This document shows, piece after piece, positions 17,945 through 26,439 of a DNA stretch of 64,000 nt (its first letter is position 1; each line of letters opens with the position of its first letter). The DNA is from Nocardia sp. alder85J (GTDB lineage Bacteria > Actinomycetota > Actinomycetes > Mycobacteriales > Mycobacteriaceae), in assembly GCF_020176955.2 (NCBI RefSeq), contig NZ_JAIUCZ020000001.1:372001-436000 (forward strand), in the 5' to 3' direction. The position numbers and the translations under genes were made by a program. Under the pieces are notes generated by a model. That model did no database searches and had not been told where the DNA came from. It was given only the letters and a program-made list of their open reading frames with translations.

Positions 17945-18290
17945 CGTCGCCAGCAGATCAGTGCTGCGGCGAGGTCGAGGAATCCGTGATGGATGTCGGT
18001 GCGTCATTCCCATCGGATGGCCGGTTCGGTGTACACGCTGGGGTAGTCGTATCCCTCGTCCGTGATCAGGGTGGTGAGCCGGTGGCGGGGCGGCCCCGGC
18101 CGAGCAGTGTGGGTGACACCAGGTGATCGTCGACATTGGCCGCGGACAGCGCGACGGCGAGCGGGAAGCCGTTCGCGCAGATCATGTCGCGGTGTTCGGA
18201 CCCGGTCTCGGCGCGGTCGACCGGGCTGGGACCTGTTGCGGCGCACCTTTTTTCGCCCGCACGCGCGAGTCGGCGTCGATCAATCGGGCC
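17945..18290 (-). pseudogene. IS5-family transposase remnant
   Basis: Pieces in different frames follow family order: IDADSRVRAKKGAPQQVPAR, ICANGFPLAVALSAANVDD, LITDEGYDYPSVYTEPAIRW, then after a deletion RTDIHHGFLDLAAALICWRR. The first Asp region, the DxGYDY motif and the C-terminal helix are recognisable. The segment carrying the Glu is missing, and there are several frameshifts. Confidence 0.65.
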
Positions 18291-18380
18291 GCATCGGCAC
18301 GCACGAGCACGGTTTGATGGATCCGTTCGACCCCCCCGGCGGCCTGCCGGCCCATCCGGGATATCGACGCCGTTGATGTC

Positions 18381-18405
18381 GCTGGTTCGATCCCGGCTGG
18401 GACCA
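18381..18405 (+). other. tRNA-like T-arm fragment
   Basis: GCTGG-TTCGATC-CCGGC forms a five-pair stem with a seven-base TTCGATC loop, the exact geometry of a tRNA T arm. It is followed by TGGGACCA, which could be a 3' acceptor strand plus discriminator. No matching 5' acceptor (GGTCCCA), D arm or anticodon arm lies within 90 bases upstream. It may be the 3' tail of a tRNA left as an attachment-site scar, or chance. Confidence 0.35.
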
Positions 18406-18504
18406 CTCCGACAGTCATATTCGTAAGTCGCACGACCGACGGTAAGCCGGTCACCGGTTGCAGTGTCACCGAGATCCTCCCGTCGGCGTTGTTCGGCGAA
18501 TCAT

Positions 18505-18582
18505 GTTGCGGTCCAACGTATCCGGGTGCCCGGCCCGGCAGGTCCGGCGCTGGGTGCGCGTCGGGCGACGGTGGACCGCAAC
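18505..18582. repeat. 11-bp inverted repeat
   Basis: GTTGCGGTCCA at 18505-18515 pairs exactly with TGGACCGCAAC at 18572-18582, separated by 56 bases. It lies in the noncoding stretch before the cholesterol oxidase. It may be a remnant of mobile-element ends or a long-range hairpin. Confidence 0.4.
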
Positions 18583-18939
18583 GATATCGGCGGAACCGGG
18601 CGATCTCCACCCGCGTCCGGCTCCGTCACGAGATTAGCGGCAGATCCCGATCGGAAACAGAAATATTCTGTGAGTTGGGAGTTGCGACAATCCGTTTCGC
18701 TGCCGCTGCGCACTCGGGCACATCGCGTCGTGATGAAACGGTGATCGTTATTTCCGGTACCTCGCACCGGAACATACCCGGGTAGGTTCGCCTGGTTGAC
18801 ACGTATATCGGAGGTGTCTAGGTTCGAATTGCCCGACCGTCGTTCGTGTGCTCCACCCTGCGGACGATGTCCCGTGCGGCGGCATTTCCGTTGCCGCACG
18901 CGGATATCTGCTCGAGTGTGGTACCGGAGGTCGAGAATC
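18583..18939. other. Upstream region of the cholesterol oxidase gene
   Basis: No gene is recognised. Two AT-richer patches occur, near 18655-18672 and 18737-18760, that could hold promoter elements. In-frame codons before 18940 give a residue composition unlike any oxidase and are not taken as coding. Confidence 0.4.
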
Positions 18940-20532
18940 ATGTCTGTCATCACCCGTCGTTCCTTCCTGGGCGCAGCCCTGGCCACGGGACTGGCCGTGC
19001 CGGGCGCGGGACGCGCCGCCGCCGAGGGGATCGCGGCCCGGGTCGGGCGAATACGCGTGGTCCGGGAGGACCATCGGGTGATCGTGATCGGCTCGGGCTT
19101 CGGCGGTGGCGTCACCGCCCTGCGGCTGGCCGAGGCCGGAGTGCCCGTGCTGGTCCTCGAACGCGGGCGGCGCTGGCCGACCGGGCCGAATTCGGAGACC
19201 TTTCCGCACGCCTCGGCTCCCGACAAACGCATGCTCTGGTACAAGTCGGCGCCGGAACTGTTCGGCCGGTCCGTGGGGTTCGATCCCTATCCGGGCCTGC
19301 TCGAAACCGTGCTGGGCGACAATATGACGGCATTGTGCGCGGCCGGTGTCGGTGGTGGCTCGCTGATCTATCAGGGCATGACCCTGCAACCCGCGAAGGA
19401 GGCATTCGAATCGCAGCTCCCGGCGGAATTGGATTGGGAAACGATGAATCGCGTGCACTATCCGCGGGTGGCGCGCATGCTCGGGATCGCGGTCGCCCCC
19501 GACGAATTGATCGGCACCCCGAATTACACGGCGGTCCGGGTCTTCGCCGACCACGTGCGCCGGGCCGGGCTGCCGCTGTCGAAGATCCCGATGCCGATCG
19601 ACTGGAACTACGCGCTCGACGAGATCCGCGGCCGGATGAAGCCGTCCTACACCAACGGCGACGGTGCGCTGGGAGTCAACAACGGTGGCAAGCATTCCGT
19701 CGACGTGACGTATCTGGCGGCAGCCGAGGCCACCGGCCTGGCGCGGGTCGAGGCCCTGCACCACGTGACCGATATCGAGCGCGCGCCGGACGGCCGCTGG
19801 ATCGTCCACGTCGAGCGCATCGACATCGCGGGCACGGTCGTGGAGAACAAAGTACTCACCACCCCGGCGCTGGTGCTTGCCGCCGGCAGCCTCAACACCA
19901 CCCGATTGCTGATGCGGGCCGCCGCCAAGGGCCGGATTCCGGATCTGCCGGACGAGCTGGGTGGTGGCTGGGGCACCAATGCCGACCGCATCTACACCTG
20001 GACCTGCCTGGATTCCGATTTCGGCGCCGTGCAGGGCGGCCCGGTCGTGTACGGCAGTCTGAACTGGGACGATCCGCGGACGGCGGCGACGGTCATCCAG
20101 GCGTCGATTCCGCCGATGGGGCTGGATGCCCGCACCACCATGCTCGTCGGCTACGGCGTGAGCGACGCTCGAGGCCGCTTCGTCTACGATTCCGCCGCCG
20201 ACGACGCCACCTTGCAGTGGGCGCACGAGGGTGACGCCGTGGGGCAGAACGGCTGGATCGGTCCGCTGGTGCGGCGGGCGGCGGGGCCGACCGGTCTGCT
20301 GTTCGACACCACCGCGGTCGCGCCGTCGACCTGGCATCCACTCGGCGGAGCGAACATGGGTCCGGTGTGCGATCCGGTGGGCCGGGTGCACGGACAACGC
20401 GGGCTGTATGTCCTCGACGGCGCCCTGATCCCGGGCAATTGCGCGGCCTGCAACCCCTCGATGACCATCGCCGCCGTCGCCGAGCGTGCCCTGGACGAGA
20501 TCGTGAAAACCGATGTCGGCACCGTTATTTGA
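18940..20532 (+). CDS. choD: Secreted GMC-type cholesterol oxidase
   Basis: 530 residues. ATG 18940 has GGAGG 9 bases upstream and opens with a twin-arginine signal (ITRRSFLGAALATGLAV, cleavage near GRAAA). The FAD Rossmann motif is VIVIGSGFGGGVTALRLAEA with LERG after it. Other family marks are GVGGGSLIYQGMTLQPAKEA, ADRIYTWTCLDSDFGAVQGG, the active His466 in PSTWHPLGGANMG, and NPSMTIAAVAERALDEIV. These match type I cholesterol oxidases, which convert cholesterol to cholest-4-en-3-one with production of H2O2. It probably acts outside the membrane after TAT export. Its 3' end overlaps the convergent regulator gene by 8 bases. Confidence 0.88.
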   Translation: MSVITRRSFLGAALATGLAVPGAGRAAAEGIAARVGRIRVVREDHRVIVIGSGFGGGVTALRLAEAGVPVLVLERGRRWPTGPNSETFPHASAPDKRMLWYKSAPELFGRSVGFDPYPGLLETVLGDNMTALCAAGVGGGSLIYQGMTLQPAKEAFESQLPAELDWETMNRVHYPRVARMLGIAVAPDELIGTPNYTAVRVFADHVRRAGLPLSKIPMPIDWNYALDEIRGRMKPSYTNGDGALGVNNGGKHSVDVTYLAAAEATGLARVEALHHVTDIERAPDGRWIVHVERIDIAGTVVENKVLTTPALVLAAGSLNTTRLLMRAAAKGRIPDLPDELGGGWGTNADRIYTWTCLDSDFGAVQGGPVVYGSLNWDDPRTAATVIQASIPPMGLDARTTMLVGYGVSDARGRFVYDSAADDATLQWAHEGDAVGQNGWIGPLVRRAAGPTGLLFDTTAVAPSTWHPLGGANMGPVCDPVGRVHGQRGLYVLDGALIPGNCAACNPSMTIAAVAERALDEIVKTDVGTVI

Positions 20533-21691
20533 CGCGACCGCCGGGTGGCAGGGGCCGGGCCGGGGCATCCCGTTCGGGCTGGATGGCGCGGGTCGTGCGG
20601 GCCAGCAGCGCGGCGCGCAGCCGCCAGAGTCCGAACACATCCGTGGGCTCGAGCCCGGTGAGTTCGTGGATGCGCCGCATACGGCGGGTCACCGTCGCCA
20701 GGTGTAGTCCCAGCGCCTGTGCGGTCTGGGTGCGGATTCCGCCGCTGCCGATGTGCTGGGCGAGGGTGGCGAGCAGTTCGGGCTCGGCCTCGAGCGGATC
20801 GAGAACCGCGGCGATCGCCTCGCGGGCCGACCCGTCCTGTGCGAGTTGGTGTTCGAGGGCCAGGTCGGCGAAGCGGTACAACCCGGGGCCGAGGTCCAAT
20901 TGTTCGACGAGATCCAGGAGTTCGTGCGCGTGCCGGCGTGCGGCGGGCAGTTCGGGTACCGGCGCGCGGACCGCTGCCGCGGTGAAGGTGAGGTCGGCGG
21001 CCGCGGCCGCCGACCCCAGCACCTGGTCGAGGTGGTGCTCCGGTTCGTACGCGGCGGCGGGAATCAGCACGGTGCCACCGGATTCGGCGGCGATCGACAG
21101 CACCGCGCCGCGGCGGGCCCGCAACTCCCGCAGCAGGCGTCGCATCGGCGCGACGCGGGCGGGTGCGGCCGCCACCGGTGCGAGTTGGACGGCGACGACC
21201 TCGTAGGTGTCGGCGGTGGTGGTCCGGACCTCGGTCGCGGCCGTACCGGCATCCAGTGGCGCCGCGCCGATGCCGAGTACCGAACAGGCCAGCGCCCGGT
21301 CCGTTGCCGGCGGGGCCGCGAAATATGTCTGTAGCCATGGGTAGTAGGCGCGCAGCACCGAGCGCGGCAAGCCCGCGGCGGCGGCCACGATCATCCGCAA
21401 CTGCCGCAGCAGCGCCGTCGTCGGCTGCGCGGAGAGCTGTTCGATCACCGCACGCAGGCCGTCCTGCAATGCCCGATGCGCCTCCAGATGGGTCAGGCCC
21501 GCGTTGGCCCACCGGTTCGCCGCCTCGTACACGATTTCGCCGAGTTCATCGGCGGTGGTGTCCTCCCGGATCGAGGCGACGAAGCGTTCGCACAACAGGC
21601 GGGCCTCCGTACGAGCGTCGAGTACCGGCTGTGTGGGCGGCCGGTGTGCCGGGGTCCGGCGCGAATCGTTGTGTGCTGCCGTGAAATCCAT
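20525..21691 (-). CDS. PucR/CdaR-type transcriptional regulator
   Basis: 388 residues from ATG 21691 (MDFTAAHND); upstream in-frame codons look noncoding. An N-terminal RsbRD-like helical region (ARLLCERFVASIREDTTADE, LEAHRALQDGLRAVIEQ) is followed by a divergent GGDEF-like middle. The C-terminal HTH_30 reads ELLATLAQHIGSGGIRTQTA, QALGLHLATVTRRMRRIHEL and TGLEPTDVFGLWRLRAALLA. It is convergent with the cholesterol oxidase and is a plausible regulator of it. Confidence 0.8.
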   Translation of the reverse strand: MDFTAAHNDSRRTPAHRPPTQPVLDARTEARLLCERFVASIREDTTADELGEIVYEAANRWANAGLTHLEAHRALQDGLRAVIEQLSAQPTTALLRQLRMIVAAAAGLPRSVLRAYYPWLQTYFAAPPATDRALACSVLGIGAAPLDAGTAATEVRTTTADTYEVVAVQLAPVAAAPARVAPMRRLLRELRARRGAVLSIAAESGGTVLIPAAAYEPEHHLDQVLGSAAAAADLTFTAAAVRAPVPELPAARRHAHELLDLVEQLDLGPGLYRFADLALEHQLAQDGSAREAIAAVLDPLEAEPELLATLAQHIGSGGIRTQTAQALGLHLATVTRRMRRIHELTGLEPTDVFGLWRLRAALLARTTRAIQPERDAPARPLPPGGRVK

Positions 21692-22023
21692 ACTGCACCG
21701 GATGGTTTCTGCGCTGGGAGTCTGCCGACTCTTGCAGTCGGCCGTGGTGCACACGGCCGTGGAGCGAGCCGTTATTGAGCAAATGCACAAACTCAACGCT
21801 CCCCATCCTGGCTCCAACTGTCAAGCATTACCCGGCGCATCGGCGCATACAGGCAGATGTCGTTGCCGCGCCGCCGGATCCGGCTCATTCGCCGAGGAGG
21901 ACGGTGGGGCGCCGGTGATCCGACTGTGCGGATGTCCGAGGCGATCGAAGCGCGATCACACGGCGCGGCACAGCCCCGAGGCCGGAGCGGGGGCTGTGCC
22001 GGTTCGGTGTCGCGGCCGGTGGG
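21692..22023. other. Intergenic region, 332 bases
   Basis: No gene is recognised. A short inverted repeat TTGAG-12-CTCAA lies at about 21774-21795, upstream of the minus-strand regulator, and could be an operator. The 3' part borders the end of the carbonic anhydrase gene. Confidence 0.35.
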
Positions 22024-22662
22024 TCAGTGCTGGATGTCGGTGGCGGTCTCGCCGATGTCGCCGATGACGCCGCGCAGGTGGGCGCGGCCGTCGGCGAGGG
22101 CGTAGGTGACTCCGGCGATGGCGCAGGTGCCGTCGGTGACGGCGGTGGCGATGATCGTGGAGCGTTGCATCAGCAGTGCGCAGGTTTCGGCGACGTGGCG
22201 GGCTTCGAGTTCGTCGACGCCGGTGAGTCCTTCACGTCGGCCCATGAGGATCGAGGGGGTGACGCGCTCGACGAGGCTGCGGATGAATCCGCCGGGGACC
22301 GCGCCGCCGTCGAGGGCGTCGATCGTGGCGCGGACGGCGCCGCAGCTGTCGTGGCCGAGGACCACGATCAGTGGCACGCCCAGGACCGCGACGCCGTATT
22401 CGATGGAGCCGAGCACCGAGGCGTCCAGGACGTGTCCGGCGGTGCGGACGACGAACATGTCGCCGAGGCCCTGGTCGAAGATGATCTCGGCGGCGACTCG
22501 GGAGTCGCCGCAGCCGAACAGGATCACGTGGGGTTGCTGTCCGTCGACGAGGGCGGCGCGGTCGGCGGCGCCTTGGCCGGGGTGTTGCAGGGTGCCGGCG
22601 ACGAACCGGTCGTTGCCGTCGCGCAGTGATTTCCAGGCGGTGATCGGGTTGGTTCGAGGCAT
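22024..22662 (-). CDS. Beta-class carbonic anhydrase
   Basis: 212 residues. Zinc ligands are Cys51 in GCGDSR (with Asp53-Arg55), His104 and Cys107 in LGHDSCGAV. The N-terminal ITAWKSLRDGNDRFVAGT is typical of the family. It interconverts CO2 and bicarbonate in the cytoplasm. It is a stand-alone enzyme, unlike the two SulP-fused copies near 50 and 54 kb. Confidence 0.93.
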   Translation of the reverse strand: MPRTNPITAWKSLRDGNDRFVAGTLQHPGQGAADRAALVDGQQPHVILFGCGDSRVAAEIIFDQGLGDMFVVRTAGHVLDASVLGSIEYGVAVLGVPLIVVLGHDSCGAVRATIDALDGGAVPGGFIRSLVERVTPSILMGRREGLTGVDELEARHVAETCALLMQRSTIIATAVTDGTCAIAGVTYALADGRAHLRGVIGDIGETATDIQH

Positions 22663-22749
22663 ATGTCCGATCTATCACATGCGATGTTCGTACTGATGGT
22701 CGGAGGCGTGCCCACAGCCGATGCCGCAGCGGTCACGCGAGTGCGCGGG

Positions 22750-22977
22750 TCACGATTTCTTGCTGGGGATGACGATGACCACGATGAGGGTGAGGATGCT
22801 GAAGAACAGGCCCAGAATGCCCCATCCGAGCGGGTTGCGGCCTTTGGCCGCGGCGATGCCGCCGCACACGAATGCCGCGATGATGCTGCCGATCGCGACG
22901 AAGATCCCTTTGATTCCGCGCAGGATGAATCCGGCCGCTTCGGGGTGGGTCTGCGCGGCGAGCATCAAGGCGTTCAT
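22750..22977 (-). CDS. Small membrane protein (75 aa)
   Basis: Starts MNALMLAAQTHPEAAGFI with an AAGGAG site upstream. Two hydrophobic segments, GIFVAIGSIIAAFVCGGIAA and GWGILGLFFSILTLIVVIVI, are joined by AAKGRNPL, and the protein ends PSKKS. Related small two-helix proteins with the KGRNPxGW linker are common in bacteria, but no function is known to me. Confidence 0.7.
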   Translation of the reverse strand: MNALMLAAQTHPEAAGFILRGIKGIFVAIGSIIAAFVCGGIAAAKGRNPLGWGILGLFFSILTLIVVIVIPSKKS

Positions 22978-23249
22978 GGCTCGGCTCCTTCTGCTGGACG
23001 GTGTGGTCTGCGAGGTAGTACCCAGAATCGACGCCACGCACCCCGGCGGCACTGGTTGCCGTCGGTGGTGGCGGCGAAAAGCTTCGCGGGACGGTGACCG
23101 GCCGGGACCGGACCGTGCACACGCGGACGGCTTACCACATGGCGTGCAGCCAACTGCTGCCCCCCTCGTGCCGTGATCAGTGGTTACCGTGAACGGGCAT
23201 CTGTCCCGGTTCGCGCGGGGTTCGGAATCTGGTGGCCCAGTGCTTCCGG

Positions 23250-23852
23250 CTAGTCCTCGCTCAGCGCGTCCAGCATCGCGCGCAGCGCGGCGTGCAACCG
23301 GTCGGGGTCGGGTAGCGAGGTGCCGGCGGCCTCCTGCATGCCGATGCCGAGGGAGAGCGCGAAGATCAGCCAGGTGCCGGTGTCGGGATCGGCGGTCGCG
23401 GCGATCGCGTCCCTGATCCAGGTGTGCCGTTCGCGATGGATCTCCTCCAGGCCCGCGGCGATGTCCGGATCGTGGCGGGCGGCCGCGGCGGCGTCGACGT
23501 CGAGCAGCCGGATGTCGCGGCTCCGCTCGTCGTACATCAGATCCAGCCCGAGTTCCGGATCGGCCAGTGCGGCGGTGAAATCGGGTTCCTGTTCCCGTTC
23601 GCTGTGCTTCCAGCGGATCACCTCGATCAGCAGCTGGCCCTTGGACCGGAAGTGGCCGTAGAGAGCGCCTTTGGTGAGGTCGGCCGCGGTGGCGATGTCG
23701 TTCATCGACACCGCGCTGTATCCGCGTTCGATGAACAGCTGCGCGGCCAGATCCAGCAGGCGGCGCCGGGTGCCGGCCGCTTTCGGGGTCCGTGGCGGGG
23801 GTGGCGGAGTGAACCTCTGGCGCGCGGTTCCCGAGGTGGTCGACGCACTCAT
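23250..23852 (-). CDS. TetR-family transcriptional regulator
   Basis: 200 residues. The N-terminal HTH (about 27-75) reads TRRRLLDLAAQLFIERGYSA and VSMNDIATAADLTKGALYGH, followed by FRSKGQLL. The C-terminal ligand domain is helical. It is divergent from the GH2 glycosidase, with a 26-27-bp palindrome between them that recurs twice elsewhere in the window, so it is one of two candidate regulators of this glycoside regulon. Confidence 0.88.
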   Translation of the reverse strand: MSASTTSGTARQRFTPPPPPRTPKAAGTRRRLLDLAAQLFIERGYSAVSMNDIATAADLTKGALYGHFRSKGQLLIEVIRWKHSEREQEPDFTAALADPELGLDLMYDERSRDIRLLDVDAAAAARHDPDIAAGLEEIHRERHTWIRDAIAATADPDTGTWLIFALSLGIGMQEAAGTSLPDPDRLHAALRAMLDALSED

Positions 23853-23948
23853 CGTTGCTCCTCGCCTGATGGCCGGCCGAACGGCTCCCGACCCCGAATG
23901 AAAGCTACCACCAGACTAATTTCGTGGCAGTTGCACCGCTACGTTCTG

Positions 23949-23975
23949 TACCATCGGTATAATAAACCGTCGGTA
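23949..23975 (+). promoter_or_regulatory. Operator copy 1 overlapping the GH2 promoter
   Basis: TACCATCGG at the left and ACCGTCGGTA at the right form an interrupted palindrome of 27 bp. A perfect -10 hexamer TATAAT (23958-23963) sits in its centre. The GH2 start at 24001 lies 37 bases downstream. The same pattern recurs at 28041 and 34749. Confidence 0.75.
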
Positions 23976-24000
23976 GGAAAATGTCGGAGAGTGAGGTCCC

Positions 24001-26424
24001 GTGTTCCGCACGTCTTTCAACGACGGCTGGCAGGTCAGGTCGAAGCCCAACCCGTTCGCGGAGCTGGCGGGGGAGGCCGTGCCGTTCCGTGGTGTGACGG
24101 TGCCGCACGATGCGGTGGCCGAGCTGTCGCGCGACGGCGGTGAGGAGGGGGGCGTCGGCTACTTTCCGAGTGGGGTGTTCGAGTACCGCAAGACCTTCAC
24201 GGTGCCGCCGGAGCAACGGGTGCTGATCGAGTTCGACGGTGTGTACCGAGATGCGATGGTCTACCTCAACGGCGCCTACGCCGGTCAGCGGCCCTACGGG
24301 TATTCGCAGTTCCACATCGATGTGACCGCGCTGCTGAATCCCGTCGGGGACAACGAGATTCGGGTGGAGACCCGCAATCGTCAGGACTCGCGCTGGTACA
24401 GCGGCGGTGGGATCTACCGCGACACCTGGCTGCTGACCGGCGGGCCGGTGCGGATCGCTCCGCACGGGTTGCGCGTCGCCACTCCCGACATCGATGCCGA
24501 ACGAGCGGTCGTCGAGGTGACCGTCGCGGTCGCCAACGACACCGAGACCCTGCGTACGGTCCGGCTGGTCACCGAGATCCGTGACCGGGACGGGACGCTG
24601 GTCGCCTCCGACACCACCCCGGTGACCATCGCGCCGCACGAGCCCGCCACCGCGCGCCGGCGGCTGTACGTGGGCACGCCGCTGCTCTGGCACCCCGACA
24701 CTCCCGATCTCTACGAATGTGTCGTCACGCTGGTCGACGAGGGGGCCGAGATCGACCGGGACAGTGCCGGATTCGGGATCAGGACACTGCGGCTGGACCC
24801 GGTGCACGGGCTGCGGATCAACGGGGACACCGTCGAACTGCGCGGCGCCTGCATCCATCACGACAACGGGCCGCTGGGTGCGGCGACCTACGCGCGCGCC
24901 GAGCGGCGCCGGGTCGAGATCCTGAAAACGGCCGGGTTCAACGCGATCCGGATGTCGCACCACCCGATGAGCCCCGCGATGCTCGACGCCTGCGACCGGC
25001 TCGGCATGCTGGTGGTCGACGAGGCCTTCGACATGTGGACCTCGGCGAAGAATCCGTTCGACTACAGTCTGAGTTTCGCGCAGTGGTGGGAACGCGATCT
25101 GGAATCCTTGGTGGACAAGGACTTCAACCATCCCAGCGTCGTCCTGTACTCGATAGGCAACGAGATTCCCGAGGTGGGAAGCCCCGCCGGGGCGGCCTGG
25201 TCGCGCCGGCTGGCCGAGCAGCTGCGGGCCCTCGACGGCACCCGCTTCGTCACCAACGCGGTCAACAACATGCTCGCCGTGATGGACGAGCTGAAGAAGC
25301 GCGCCGGGCGGACACTGTCGGAAAGTGCCGGGATCAACACCCTGATGGCGGATCCGGGCGAGCTGATGAACCTGGTCGCGGCCTCCGAGCTGGTCGGCGA
25401 GCGGACCGCCGAGGCGTACTCGGTGCTCGATGTGGCCGGTATGAACTACTCCGAAAGTCGTTATGCCCTGGACGCGGAGCTGTTCCCCGGCCGGATCATT
25501 CTCGGCACCGAGACCTTTCCGACCCATATCGACGGCAACTGGGAGTTGGTACGCCGCCACCCGCACGTGATCGGCGATTTCACCTGGACGGGCTGGGACT
25601 ATCTGGGCGAGGTCGGTATCGGCAGACCCCAGTACGCCGGCGAGGCCGGTGAGCGGCCGTCGTTCGCCGCGCCCTACCCGTATCTCGTTGCCGGGTGCGG
25701 GGACATCGACATCACCGGCCACCGGCGGCCGGTCTCCTACTACCGGGAGATCGTGTTCGGGCTTCGGGCCGACCCGTACATCGCCGTGCAGCGGCCGCAA
25801 CATCACGGGGATACCTTCACCGGAACCCCGTGGGCGTGGAGCGACAGCCTCGCGAGCTGGACCTGGCCCGGCTTCGAGGATGCGCCGATCACCATCGAGA
25901 TCTATTGCGACGCCGACGATGTCGAACTCCGGCTGGACGGTCGCAGCCTGGGGTTCCGGCCCGCCGGTCCGGGGCATCGCTACCGCGCGACCTTCGAAAC
26001 CGTCTACCGGCCCGGCGAACTCGTCGCCCTCGCCTATCGGGACGGCGTCGCGGTGGGTAGCTGCACGCTGCGCAGCGCGACCGGTGACCGATCGCTGTGG
26101 GCCGAGCCCGAGCGTCCGGTGGTGACCGACACTCCCGGTGATCTCGCGTATGTCGCGCTGACCGTGACCGATCGCGACGCGGCCGTGGACACCGCGGCCG
26201 ATATCCCGATCACCGTCGAGGTCACCGGCGCGGGGACCCTGCTCGCGCTGGGCAGCGCCGACCCGGCCACGGAGGAACGTTTCGACACCGCCACCCGGCG
26301 TGCGTATCAGGGGCGGGTGCTCGCGATCGTACGGCCCTGCGGCGCCGGGGAAATCGGATTGCGTGCCACCGCCGTGGGCTACGACCCGGCCGAGGTCACC
26401 ATCACCGTGACACCGGGACAGTGA
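24001..26424 (+). CDS. Glycoside hydrolase family 2 enzyme (beta-galactosidase/beta-glucuronidase type)
   Basis: 807 residues from GTG 24001. The sugar-binding jelly roll (about 1-150: FEYRKTFTVP, DGVYRDAMVYLNGAYAGQRP) is followed by the immunoglobulin-like domain (about 155-265) and the TIM barrel (about 270-560). The acid/base Glu388 lies in YSIGNEIPE and the nucleophile Glu504 in ILGTETFP. C-terminal beta domains include DVELRLDGRSLGF. No signal peptide is present, so hydrolysis is probably intracellular. Exact sugar specificity cannot be read from sequence. It shares an operator with the rhamnosidase operon, so the substrate may carry both a beta-linked hexose and rhamnose. Confidence 0.9.
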   Translation: MFRTSFNDGWQVRSKPNPFAELAGEAVPFRGVTVPHDAVAELSRDGGEEGGVGYFPSGVFEYRKTFTVPPEQRVLIEFDGVYRDAMVYLNGAYAGQRPYGYSQFHIDVTALLNPVGDNEIRVETRNRQDSRWYSGGGIYRDTWLLTGGPVRIAPHGLRVATPDIDAERAVVEVTVAVANDTETLRTVRLVTEIRDRDGTLVASDTTPVTIAPHEPATARRRLYVGTPLLWHPDTPDLYECVVTLVDEGAEIDRDSAGFGIRTLRLDPVHGLRINGDTVELRGACIHHDNGPLGAATYARAERRRVEILKTAGFNAIRMSHHPMSPAMLDACDRLGMLVVDEAFDMWTSAKNPFDYSLSFAQWWERDLESLVDKDFNHPSVVLYSIGNEIPEVGSPAGAAWSRRLAEQLRALDGTRFVTNAVNNMLAVMDELKKRAGRTLSESAGINTLMADPGELMNLVAASELVGERTAEAYSVLDVAGMNYSESRYALDAELFPGRIILGTETFPTHIDGNWELVRRHPHVIGDFTWTGWDYLGEVGIGRPQYAGEAGERPSFAAPYPYLVAGCGDIDITGHRRPVSYYREIVFGLRADPYIAVQRPQHHGDTFTGTPWAWSDSLASWTWPGFEDAPITIEIYCDADDVELRLDGRSLGFRPAGPGHRYRATFETVYRPGELVALAYRDGVAVGSCTLRSATGDRSLWAEPERPVVTDTPGDLAYVALTVTDRDAAVDTAADIPITVEVTGAGTLLALGSADPATEERFDTATRRAYQGRVLAIVRPCGAGEIGLRATAVGYDPAEVTITVTPGQ

Positions 26425-26439
26425 CATGCGGCTCCGTCG

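Noticed and set aside
18360..18410. A complete tRNA gene
   Set aside because: Only the T arm and a possible 3' acceptor strand are present; no 5' acceptor, D arm or anticodon arm can be folded upstream.
23250..23852. TetR protein as a gamma-butyrolactone receptor of an antibiotic cluster
   Set aside because: The HTH is generic and no butyrolactone synthase or biosynthetic gene cluster is nearby.
23905..26427. Very long minus-strand open frame opposite the GH2 gene
   Set aside because: It mirrors the GH2 gene, as expected when GC-rich third codon positions remove stops on the other strand. Its product is Arg/Gly/His/Pro-rich without any domain, while the plus strand has full GH2 motifs.
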